Of a DNA stretch of 64,000 nucleotides, positions 26,207 to 32,863 are shown piece after piece. Under the pieces are notes generated by a model, which did no database searches, was not told the DNA's origin, and saw only the letters and a list, made by a program, of their open reading frames with translations. The translations under genes were made by a program, and so were the position numbers. How positions within the stretch are numbered: position 1 is the stretch's first letter; the number at the start of each line of letters is the position of its first letter. Origin of the DNA: CAYMUN01 sp964393835 (lineage in GTDB: Bacteria; Patescibacteriota; Saccharimonadia; Saccharimonadales; UBA4665); assembly GCA_964393835.1 (NCBI GenBank), contig CAYMUN010000002.1:15554-79553 (forward strand), in the 5' to 3' direction.

Positions 26207-27190
26207 TTATTGTTGCTTGCGGGTCTGTAGATACTCAAGTAACCCGTCATGCAGATGTCGCTCACCATCCCAAATGACAATATTGTAACCCTCAGGAAAC
26301 TCGGAGGGGTTTTCTTCGCGAAAATCTATTGAGCGCACCTCTAATGGTAATGCCTCACTCATGTGTCGGTCAGTGCCACCATGTAGAACAGAATACTTAT
26401 CGCCCCACACCTCTAGTTCGTGTGGATTTTGCACATCTTCAACTTTTAGGCCAATAGTAGCTAACACTTCGGGCATAGTCAGCACAGATTTAATTGAAGT
26501 GGTCTTCGATACACCCTCAACAGCAAAATCTAGGGCAAAGTTACCGCCAAAGCGAGGTGTAATGGGGATTTTCGCCTCAGTAAACAATTGTGTTGCTCGG
26601 TCTTTGATAGGAGTCCGCAGGTCATGCTTGTCATGTGTAAGCGGAACTTCGTAGTTCAGGCTCGCTAGCTGCTCATCAGTCAGGTCTATGCCATTCACAA
26701 CTTCAAGAGTAATCTGTGGGCCGCGGTCATCAAGCATGATGTCCAACGGGTCGTGGCCAATCTGTTCCCAAAAGTCTACCTTTGGTTGTGCAGGATGCGG
26801 ACGAAGACCAAACTCTCCTACAAGTTGGGCAACAATGGTACGCCAGGTTTGTTTCATCTTTGGCGTAAAAGTTTCTTCGTACACACTGTAGAATGGCTTA
26901 TCACGAAGCTCGCCTGAGTCAGCGAAACCCCAAACCTCAGCCCCGCTACAATGACTCACCAAAATGTCGTGGCGCAGTGCTGGGTCGATGCGGTCAGTAA
27001 TATCTCTCTGAACACGGGCTAGACTACCGCCCGTTACCATAAATAGTTTGCCACCATCTTGCAGGAATGATGATAGCTCGGTAATCATTTCTGGCTCTGC
27101 CGGTGTGTAAACTTCAGCAATGGTTTCGTCCACATCAGAGAAAGCGAGTCTTAGTTGGTCATTCCATGAAATTGGGGGTAATTCACTCAT
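26207..27190 (-). CDS. HAD-superfamily hydrolase
   Basis: 327 residues. HAD motif I is LAFSDVDETIAEV near residue 15, with both aspartates present. Motif II may be MVTGGSLARV (Thr/Ser), and a later GDKYSVLHGGTDRHMSEAL segment looks like motif IV with the expected G-x-x-x(D). The long middle insert suggests a C2-type cap, as in HAD-IIB sugar phosphatases. The substrate is unknown. Confidence 0.7.
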   Translation of the reverse strand: MSELPPISWNDQLRLAFSDVDETIAEVYTPAEPEMITELSSFLQDGGKLFMVTGGSLARVQRDITDRIDPALRHDILVSHCSGAEVWGFADSGELRDKPFYSVYEETFTPKMKQTWRTIVAQLVGEFGLRPHPAQPKVDFWEQIGHDPLDIMLDDRGPQITLEVVNGIDLTDEQLASLNYEVPLTHDKHDLRTPIKDRATQLFTEAKIPITPRFGGNFALDFAVEGVSKTTSIKSVLTMPEVLATIGLKVEDVQNPHELEVWGDKYSVLHGGTDRHMSEALPLEVRSIDFREENPSEFPEGYNIVIWDGERHLHDGLLEYLQTRKQQ

Positions 27191-27379
27191 AATGTAGCCT
27201 AGTATAGCAATTCGACATCTGTAAATCTATTTTCTTCTAGGAGAAAGAGGCGACTCGCACAACGTAGCGCAAGACGTTATTAACTAGCCTGAGCAGATTG
27301 AAACCTCTAGTGCTTGCTCTTACGCCCTAGATGTCGCACACTAACACTTAACAGTGGTGGGCTGTCTGAGGATATAGAG

Positions 27380-28141
27380 ATGGATATGGACACTGTGTTG
27401 ACGGCACCCAAATCAAAAGAAGACCTACTTAGGACTGCTCACGTGGCCCAGCTTATTGACGAGCAGCTCGTAAACCAACATGGGGATACGGTCGTTGTTG
27501 ATACCGTTTCATTTAGTAGCTATTTTGCCGAACTGCACGGCAACAAACCCCAACCTTTGTATCGCTCAAAAGCAGTATATAAGTCTGGGCTTGTATGGCT
27601 CAATGCGATTGGCGCAGTCACGGACGATGCGCCTTACGCTGGTAGTGATAACGCCGGCAACCGAAAACGACTTGTGACCGTTGATCGTGCCAAACTAAAG
27701 CAGAGTATAAAAGTGCTACAAACCAACAGCGAGCTATTCACTGCCAAACAAGGCTCAAGTAAGGCTCAACTGCTGCCAGACCCTGAAGTCATTGTAGGCG
27801 GCGGCTTTGCACTACACTCGAATCACCGCATAAGCTACAAATTAGATCCAATCAGCCTAGAGCCACAAGTGCGAAGAGTGCTTGCGTACGTCATGGCCCA
27901 CGCACAAAATGGCCAGTATGTAAGTTCTCAGTCCATTATCGATAACTGTCTGAGTGAGCAATATCTGGAGAGGGCTGCCACTAAAAATAATGATAGTGTT
28001 CCAGGCTACGTCCGCCGGTGCATGTCCGAAGGTAACAGTGCGTTTCGCATGGTTACTGGGTCTCCTGACGAGACGTTATATTTCAAGAATAAGTATGGCG
28101 TTGGTTATACGTTTGATACTCACAGCGACACAATGAACTAA
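27380..28141 (+). CDS. Possible winged-helix regulator of the mobile region
   Basis: About 253 residues from ATG 27380, which has GAGG eight bases upstream. A second ATG is two codons on. The C-terminal part (roughly 165-245) has RRVLAYVMAHAQNGQYVSSQSIIDNCL and ends with KNKYGVGYTFD. This is similar in layout to OmpR/PhoB winged helices, whose last strand reads R-G-x-G-Y-x-F. The N-terminal domain is unknown. Proposed as a DNA-binding regulator of the following genes, with low certainty. Confidence 0.5.
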   Translation: MDMDTVLTAPKSKEDLLRTAHVAQLIDEQLVNQHGDTVVVDTVSFSSYFAELHGNKPQPLYRSKAVYKSGLVWLNAIGAVTDDAPYAGSDNAGNRKRLVTVDRAKLKQSIKVLQTNSELFTAKQGSSKAQLLPDPEVIVGGGFALHSNHRISYKLDPISLEPQVRRVLAYVMAHAQNGQYVSSQSIIDNCLSEQYLERAATKNNDSVPGYVRRCMSEGNSAFRMVTGSPDETLYFKNKYGVGYTFDTHSDTMN

Positions 28142-28195
28142 ACGTTCGCAAATATCCCTCTCATTATCCGAACACTTGCTGGATACAGTTGTGGC

Positions 28196-28459
28196 ATGGA
28201 AAATGACAGCTCACGGGATAAGTACAGCATTGTTGAAATCCGCGACCTCGGACTAGCGGCTGCGTTGGTGAGCCTGGGCCACAATCTGCAAGGCACTAAC
28301 CGCAACAACTCTGGACGGGTCTACTTTGTCTTCAAGGATACGCCTGCGCTACAAACCGCAACCGATGCCTACTGGAACAACGAGCTAAACGTAAACGCCC
28401 GTGCCTATTCTGATGCGCTTAAAACCTTGAAGAACTTGATCTACAGCGAGAGGTATTGA
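28196..28459 (+). CDS. DUF5659 domain protein
   Basis: 87 residues matching the DUF5659 pattern: IRDLGLAAALVSLGHNL, then RVYFVFKDTPALQTATDAYWNNEL, then LKTLKNLIYS. These small proteins are frequent in CPR genomes next to serine recombinases. The function is unknown. It ends one base before the next gene. Confidence 0.75.
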   Translation: MENDSSRDKYSIVEIRDLGLAAALVSLGHNLQGTNRNNSGRVYFVFKDTPALQTATDAYWNNELNVNARAYSDALKTLKNLIYSERY

Positions 28460-28460
28460 T

Positions 28461-28664
28461 ATGCAACTCGCGCCGTCAGACATCAAACAATTCAAGTTGC
28501 TCTACAAGAAGCATTTTGGAATTGTGCTTGATAGCAAGCAAGCCCAACGCAAATTGGCCCTACTCGTTCGTCAGCTAGAGATAACCTACCGCCCGATCAC
28601 AAAGGCACAGGCCGATAAATATGGAGATGGAGCTGAGCGTGGAAAAGTTACATCTAGGAAGTGA
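28461..28664 (+). CDS. Small protein associated with the recombinase module
   Basis: 67 residues, helical and basic: IKQFKLLYKKHFGIVLDSKQAQ followed by LALLVRQLEITYRP. Small genes with this look commonly follow DUF5659 in such elements. No known domain. It begins one base after the DUF5659 stop, so the two are cotranscribed. Confidence 0.6.
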   Translation: MQLAPSDIKQFKLLYKKHFGIVLDSKQAQRKLALLVRQLEITYRPITKAQADKYGDGAERGKVTSRK

Positions 28665-29013
28665 CGCCTCAAATCGCGTAAAACCAGCCAACCCTACGCA
28701 TTATCAACACAGCGGGCAAAGTCCTAAACCACCCCCAACTTTACACCATAAAGTTGCCCGCAAAAATGAAATAATCATCACGTCTCAGCAGCTACGTGAA
28801 ACGAAATGGTTGTTTCGGCAGTACGGCTTGCAAAAACCAGGCTGGGTACGCACCCGTTTCATAAACAATCAACGCAGGCGCAAGGCTCTCAACGATATTT
28901 TAGTTGAGGCTGGTCTAGATTATCGTTGCTGCGGCCCGCCCGTTGGCAGCGATTGGGCGGGCCAGCTGCACACCCTATGGCATCAAATAAATGGAGGACA
29001 ATCATGCAAGTAG
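28621..29013 (+). CDS. Hypothetical basic protein
   Basis: 130 residues if read from ATG 28621. The first 44 bases overlap the preceding gene in another frame, so the true start may be later. The part after residue 45 looks protein-like: basic and helical, with LRETKWLFRQYGLQKPGWVRTRFINNQRRRKALNDIL and two adjacent cysteines. Could be a small DNA-binding protein of the element. Confidence 0.45.
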   Translation: MEMELSVEKLHLGSDASNRVKPANPTHYQHSGQSPKPPPTLHHKVARKNEIIITSQQLRETKWLFRQYGLQKPGWVRTRFINNQRRRKALNDILVEAGLDYRCCGPPVGSDWAGQLHTLWHQINGGQSCK

Positions 29014-29357
29014 ATTTTAGTGACGGTCGTGGCAATGTTTATCGAACAAGCCCGAAAGGCACACACCTCGTCAAGTTGTCGTTTAGACGCAGTGGCGTAT
29101 ACATAAACAAAATTAGGGTAGTGCCTTCCAAAGACGATCCAGGCGATTGGATAGTCTACCTTCCAGCATACAAGAGTGCTAAGGGTTGGAAGTCAGATTT
29201 TGAGTGCAGTAAGTCGGGGCCAGTCTGGAAGATCATTGAAGAGTTAGCGATCAAGACTGTGCGAGCTTACGATGGCAAAGACGAAGTAGATGACGACGGC
29301 TACGGTGACTTGGATGATTTCTTGTCTAAGGGAATCGATGATTTCCTGGGCCAGTAG
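29004..29357 (+). CDS. Hypothetical acidic-tailed protein
   Basis: 117 residues from ATG 29004, with GGAGG seven bases upstream. Beta-rich N-terminal half (VYRTSPKGTHLVKLSFRRSGVYINKIRVV) and a strongly acidic C-terminus (DGKDEVDDDGYGDLDDFL). Such acidic tails occur in phage-type single-strand-binding and anti-recombination proteins, but no domain is recognised. Confidence 0.55.
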   Translation: MQVDFSDGRGNVYRTSPKGTHLVKLSFRRSGVYINKIRVVPSKDDPGDWIVYLPAYKSAKGWKSDFECSKSGPVWKIIEELAIKTVRAYDGKDEVDDDGYGDLDDFLSKGIDDFLGQ

Positions 29358-29444
29358 ATCAGCCATAGGTACTTACCTTATAAGTTATATATCTATATAG
29401 GTTCATAGTTACCTACTAGGTTGCTGTTTAATACAAAGATTGAA

Positions 29445-29460
29445 GGGTTGGTAACAACCC
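29445..29460 (+). repeat. Inverted repeat upstream of the recombinase promoter
   Basis: GGGTTG-GTAA-CAACCC, a perfect 6-bp dyad ending 17 bases before the extended -10. It covers the area where a -35 would be expected, so it could be a regulator or recombinase binding site. Confidence 0.4.
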
Positions 29461-29476
29461 GCCGGACTACAAAAGA

Positions 29477-29485
29477 TGATATAAT
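29477..29485 (+). promoter_or_regulatory. Extended -10 promoter of the recombinase
   Basis: TGATATAAT: a perfect TATAAT (29480-29485) preceded by the TGN extension. No good -35 is present, which is typical of extended -10 promoters. Transcription should begin at about 29491-29493, exactly where the structured leader starts. Confidence 0.65.
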
Positions 29486-29492
29486 AGTAAGC

Positions 29493-29602
29493 GTTGTCCC
29501 AGTTATGTTCCACAAAGTTTTTTTGTGCCTTCTGCCTGTTTAGGGGCGGTCTGCCAGAAGCCTTTGTGGTGACTGGGACAACCAGACCGTCCCTTTTGGG
29601 AC
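29493..29602 (+). ncRNA. Candidate structured leader RNA with pseudoknot upstream of the serine recombinase
   Basis: The leader has nested perfect stems. P1 pairs 29493-29503 with 29572-29582 (11 bp, GTTGTCCCAGT). P2 pairs 29510-29517 with 29562-29569 (8 bp, CCACAAAG). P3 pairs 29529-29534 with 29555-29560 (6 bp, CTTCTG). The terminal loop 29547-29553 (CGGTCTG) is perfectly complementary to 29583-29589, just 3' of P1, giving a 7-bp pseudoknot. A fourth hairpin, GTCCC-TTTT-GGGAC (29589-29602), stands six bases before GGGAGG. An alternative local hairpin (29511-29516 with 29522-29527) competes with P2, and 29532-29537 can pair with 29611-29616 over the ribosome site, competing with P3. I recognise no known RNA class. 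Confidence 0.65.
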
Positions 29603-29618
29603 TTAATGGGAGGCAGTT

Positions 29619-31292
29619 ATGAAAACTGATAAATTACGTTACATCGCTTACGTGCGCAAATCTTCTGAGAGTAAAGAGAAGCAGGAACTTTCGCACCTGA
29701 GCCAAATTGAAAACATTAAACGCCAATTCGCACACCTAAATATCGTGAAGTGGATGGACGCTGAGAGCCAGAGTGCCTTTACGCCAGGTCGCTCAATCTT
29801 TATCGAGATGCTCGAAATGATTAAACGTGGTGAGGCCGACGGCATTGTCGCCTGGCACCCGAACCGCTTATCCCGCAACGAGATGGACAGTGCCGAAATC
29901 ACTTACATGCTGCGAGGTGCGCTCAAGGACTTGAAGTTCTGCTCGTACAACTTCGACAACTCCCCAGAGGGCATCATGATGTTACAAATCGTCATGAACC
30001 AGGGCCAATACGAAAGCTCCAAGCAAGGCAAAGATGTGAAGCGTGGCATGGAGACTAAGGCTGGTACCGGCGAAAAGCCTGGACGCGTGCCACCAGGTTA
30101 CATGAAAGTCCCCAGACGAGATGCGGCAGGCAACCTCATTATCCGCCCCAAAGATAACAAAATCGTTACTGAGACCGGCAAAGACCCCGACCGCTATGAC
30201 GACGTAAAGCGTATGTGGACACTGCTGCTTAAAGGCAGCCACACGCCGAGCGAGATATGGAAGCTAGCTGTTGAGGAGATGAAGTTCATGCAACCCAAGA
30301 CTGCTAAGACTGGCGGCAAACTGATTGTCAAAGCCGAGGTCTACCGCATTTTCCGCAACCCGTTCTATGCTGGTAAGTTTGAGCATGGCGGTGTACTCCA
30401 CAAAATCCAAAGCCCCAGTTACGAACCGATGATTACCTGGGAGCAGTTCCAGCTTGCGCAGCAGATACTAGGTGAGCGCGGTAATCACCGTGTCGGTAAG
30501 TTTGAGTACGCCTTTAGCAGCATGATCAGGTGTGGTAAGTGTAACTGTACCGTACAGGCCCGCCACCGCACCAAGCTCATTAAAGCCACAGGCGAATACA
30601 AAACCTATGTGTACTATTACTGCTCACGCAAAAGCATGGATAGGCCCTGCAACCAAACTGTCTACACGCTGGTCGAAGACATTGAGCGTGACATCGACAC
30701 AGAGGTACAGAACTACACCATCATCCCTGAGTTCAAGGACTTGGCCCTCAAGATACTGCGCAAGAATAACAAACTCGAAGCCGGTGAGCGCGTGCGCCAG
30801 TACGGCAAGAACCAAAAGCATCGTAACGAGCTACAAGACCAACGCGACAAACTCATCGACTACTTGCACCGTGAGCTGATTGACGAAGATGAGTATAAGC
30901 ACCAACGCCAACGCTTGCAGGCCGAGATTGATAAAACCGACGAACTCCTGCGCGATACTGAGAAGCGGGCCGACGACTGGATGGAGTTAAACGAACGCGC
31001 CTACAACTTTGCCGTGTACGCTCGCAGCCACTTTAACGATGGAAGCATCCGAACCAAGCGAGATGTGTTGAAGACACTGGGGAAGAATCTTATCCTACAA
31101 GATAACAAGCTACATATTGAGCCTAACGAGTGGCTGGTTCCGATAGCCAAAAACTACCCTGAAATAGAGAGAAGTTATCTCAAGGTACGAACCAACAAAA
31201 AAGCAACTGCTAAGGAGTTAGAAGTTGCTTTGATGCCAATAATCGAATCTTGGAGGGCCCAGTGGGACTCGAACCCACGACACCCTGCTTAA
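29619..31292 (+). CDS. Large serine recombinase (site-specific integrase)
   Basis: 557 residues: an N-terminal resolvase domain (about 7-150) with catalytic Ser in AYVRKSSESKEKQE and the conserved R-L-S-R-N in HPNRLSRNEMDSAE, a Recombinase domain (about 170-280) with GYMKV and ILxxP-like features, a zinc-ribbon domain with CGKC and a later cysteine pair (YYCSRKSMDRPC), and a coiled coil at about 380-460. It catalyses strand exchange between attachment sites through a Ser-DNA link. GGGAGG precedes the ATG. The last 14 or so residues (WRAQWDSNPRHPA) are read from the complement of tRNA-Lys, so the end of the protein comes from the target site. Confidence 0.93.
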   Translation: MKTDKLRYIAYVRKSSESKEKQELSHLSQIENIKRQFAHLNIVKWMDAESQSAFTPGRSIFIEMLEMIKRGEADGIVAWHPNRLSRNEMDSAEITYMLRGALKDLKFCSYNFDNSPEGIMMLQIVMNQGQYESSKQGKDVKRGMETKAGTGEKPGRVPPGYMKVPRRDAAGNLIIRPKDNKIVTETGKDPDRYDDVKRMWTLLLKGSHTPSEIWKLAVEEMKFMQPKTAKTGGKLIVKAEVYRIFRNPFYAGKFEHGGVLHKIQSPSYEPMITWEQFQLAQQILGERGNHRVGKFEYAFSSMIRCGKCNCTVQARHRTKLIKATGEYKTYVYYYCSRKSMDRPCNQTVYTLVEDIERDIDTEVQNYTIIPEFKDLALKILRKNNKLEAGERVRQYGKNQKHRNELQDQRDKLIDYLHRELIDEDEYKHQRQRLQAEIDKTDELLRDTEKRADDWMELNERAYNFAVYARSHFNDGSIRTKRDVLKTLGKNLILQDNKLHIEPNEWLVPIAKNYPEIERSYLKVRTNKKATAKELEVALMPIIESWRAQWDSNPRHPA

Positions 31293-31327
31293 AAGGCAGG
31301 TGCTCTAACCGGCTGAGCTATGGGCCC
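31251..31327 (-). tRNA. tRNA-Lys(TTT)
   Basis: A complete cloverleaf can be drawn. Acceptor GGGCCCA pairs with TGGGCCC, the D arm has AGCCGGTTAGA, the anticodon stem CCTGC/GCAGG encloses CTTTTAA (anticodon TTT), and the T loop is TTCGAGT. CCA is encoded. The base before CCA reads T where Lys tRNAs usually have A. The 3' part is overlapped on the other strand by the recombinase gene. Confidence 0.95.
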
Positions 31328-31350
31328 AAAAAATCCCGGTGGGATTTTTT
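31328..31350. terminator. Intrinsic terminator between recombinase and tRNA-Lys 5' end
   Basis: AAAAAATCCC-GGT-GGGATTTTTT, a perfect 10-bp stem with a 3-base loop. On the plus strand it stops transcription after the recombinase. On the minus strand it lies directly before the tRNA, inside its leader. See the finding on alternative pairing with 31380-31388. Confidence 0.75.
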
Positions 31351-31398
31351 GTAGACGCCAGCGAAGCGTCGTTTGTAGTACCGGGATTAACTCCTTAC

Positions 31399-31426
31399 AT
31401 TATCCGGAATTTGACTGAAAAGTCAA
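31399..31426 (-). promoter_or_regulatory. Promoter of tRNA-Lys
   Basis: On the minus strand TTGACT (31421-31426), a 16-bp spacer and GATAAT (31399-31404). A TTGACT-GAAA-AGTCAA inverted repeat (31411-31426) covers the -35. The predicted transcript has a leader of about 65 nt before the mature tRNA. Confidence 0.55.
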
Positions 31427-31431
31427 TCGAC

Positions 31432-31929
31432 TCACCCCTTGTGGCGCTTGCTGTGCTTGCCCTCGCCAGCCTTGGGGCGCTGCAGCCATAGTACCAATAG
31501 GCAGATTAGCGCGCTGGCACCGACGATTAAATCCTGGGCGCGTTGGACTTCCGCCCATAAATCAGACCGGACGATATTATGGCTCAATCCGGGTGGCAAA
31601 AGTGGCACCACCAATAAAGCTCCCAGCAGGCCGACACCGGCTGCCGGCAGGGCGTTGAGTAGCAACCGTGACGTACCGCGAATCGTCCTGATCATAAAGA
31701 CAGTCGTTAGCGCTACCGGGACTAATAACAATAGTAAATCGAGGTTGCTACCAGAGGTTATAGAAGAATTTGACAGCCCAAAAAGATCTTTGGCATCGCC
31801 AGACACGAACTGTACCAAGACATCACCCAGGCACAGGCTTAAAAAAACCAGCGTGGCATTGACGCGTAATACCATCAGTAATAAAACAGGTACGAGTACG
31901 ATGGCAGCAAGGGTGATGACCGGTGTCAT
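31432..31929 (-). CDS. Hypothetical membrane protein (CvpA-like topology)
   Basis: About 165 residues from ATG 31929. Four hydrophobic stretches (about 1-20, 24-40, 60-85, 95-112) and a C-terminal helix precede a basic tail (KAGEGKHSKRHKG). The layout recalls CvpA/colicin V production proteins, but no motif confirms it. TATTAT (31937-31942) ends seven bases before the ATG, so the mRNA is probably leaderless even though an upstream in-frame start exists. Confidence 0.55.
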   Translation of the reverse strand: MTPVITLAAIVLVPVLLLMVLRVNATLVFLSLCLGDVLVQFVSGDAKDLFGLSNSSITSGSNLDLLLLLVPVALTTVFMIRTIRGTSRLLLNALPAAGVGLLGALLVVPLLPPGLSHNIVRSDLWAEVQRAQDLIVGASALICLLVLWLQRPKAGEGKHSKRHKG

Positions 31930-31960
31930 ATGCCCTATAATAGCATGAGCGCTACGGACT

Positions 31961-32863
31961 TTAGGCGCCGACTTTGTCCTTACGCCGGCCAACCCGGTCA
32001 ACCTGTTCGGCGTAAGCTATGATTTTTTCGGCCACGTTATCACCAGTGATTTTTTCGATGGCAAAACCGGGGCTGGAATTAACTTCTAACACCAGCGGGC
32101 CACGTTCCGAACGCATCATGTCGACGCCACAGACCGGCAGTCCCATAGCTTTGGCAGCCTTGATAGCTGTCAGGCGCTCGTCTTTGGTCAGTTTGACGGG
32201 AATACCCTCACCGCCCTGGTGGATATTAGAACGAAAGTCATCGTCCAGACTCTGGCGGAGCATGCTCGACATGACCTTGCCGTCGACCACAAAAGCCCGG
32301 ATGTCGACACCGGCACTCTCGGCAATAAATTCTTGCACCACAAAGCTCACGCCCTCGACATAAAAGGCCTGCATTACCGCCTTGGCTGCTTTGCGGGTTT
32401 CAGCTAGTACCACGCCGTTACCATGGGTACCGCGGGCGACTTTAATGATGACCGGCGCGCCGCCTACTTGATCTAAGACGTCATCAAAGTCAGTTACTTC
32501 GCGCGCAAAGACCGTTTTAGGGATGCCAACGCCGGCTTTGGCAAGGAGCTGCGTGCTCCGCAGCTTGTCCCGGGAGCGGACAATAGCAATTGAGCTGGCA
32601 ACCGTGGTGACGTTTTGCATCTCAAACTGCCGCACGATCGAGGTGCCGTACTTGGTCAAACTGGCCGCGATCCGCGGAATTACCACGTCGACATCACTGA
32701 GATCTTTGCCTTTATAGCGCACCACCGGCTTGCTACTTTCGATCGAGACATAGCACTTGGCATAACTAATAACTCGTACCGTATGACCACGCTTTAAGGC
32801 TTCTTCTTTTAGGCGCTTGGTCGAATAATTACCGGAGCCCTTTGATAAAATAACGATATTCAT
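31961..32863 (-). CDS. rimK: RimK-family ATP-grasp ligase
   Basis: 300 residues. N-terminal pre-ATP-grasp domain (MNIVILSKGSGNYSTKRLKEEALKRGH), then the ATP-grasp fold with PVIIKVARGTHGNGVVLAE (P-loop-like lysine and Gly-rich loop), FIAESAGVDIRAFVVDGKV and the metal-binding LVLEVNSSPGF. RimK enzymes add glutamate residues to ribosomal protein S6 or make other alpha-glutamyl or related peptide bonds. Residues 90-290 align well by eye with E. coli RimK. It overlaps the upstream ATP-grasp/retropepsin gene by 4 bp. Confidence 0.9.
   Translation of the reverse strand: MNIVILSKGSGNYSTKRLKEEALKRGHTVRVISYAKCYVSIESSKPVVRYKGKDLSDVDVVIPRIAASLTKYGTSIVRQFEMQNVTTVASSIAIVRSRDKLRSTQLLAKAGVGIPKTVFAREVTDFDDVLDQVGGAPVIIKVARGTHGNGVVLAETRKAAKAVMQAFYVEGVSFVVQEFIAESAGVDIRAFVVDGKVMSSMLRQSLDDDFRSNIHQGGEGIPVKLTKDERLTAIKAAKAMGLPVCGVDMMRSERGPLVLEVNSSPGFAIEKITGDNVAEKIIAYAEQVDRVGRRKDKVGA

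Larger units (their letters stand above)
27380..31292 (+). mobile_element. Integrated element with large serine recombinase at tRNA-Lys
   Basis: Same-strand cargo (regulator-like gene, DUF5659 protein, small unknowns) leads to a large serine recombinase whose reading frame ends inside tRNA-Lys. This is a common layout of integrated elements in CPR genomes. The right edge is placed in or next to the tRNA. The left edge is unknown: I found no repeat of the tRNA end between 20 and 29 kb. The unusual accessory genes from 20.6 to 27.2 kb may or may not belong to the same element. Confidence 0.5.

Noticed and set aside
20624..29618. Left attachment site of the serine recombinase element
   Set aside because: I looked for a second copy of the tRNA-Lys 3' end or recombinase tail sequence and saw none. 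Serine recombinase core sites can be too short to see by eye.
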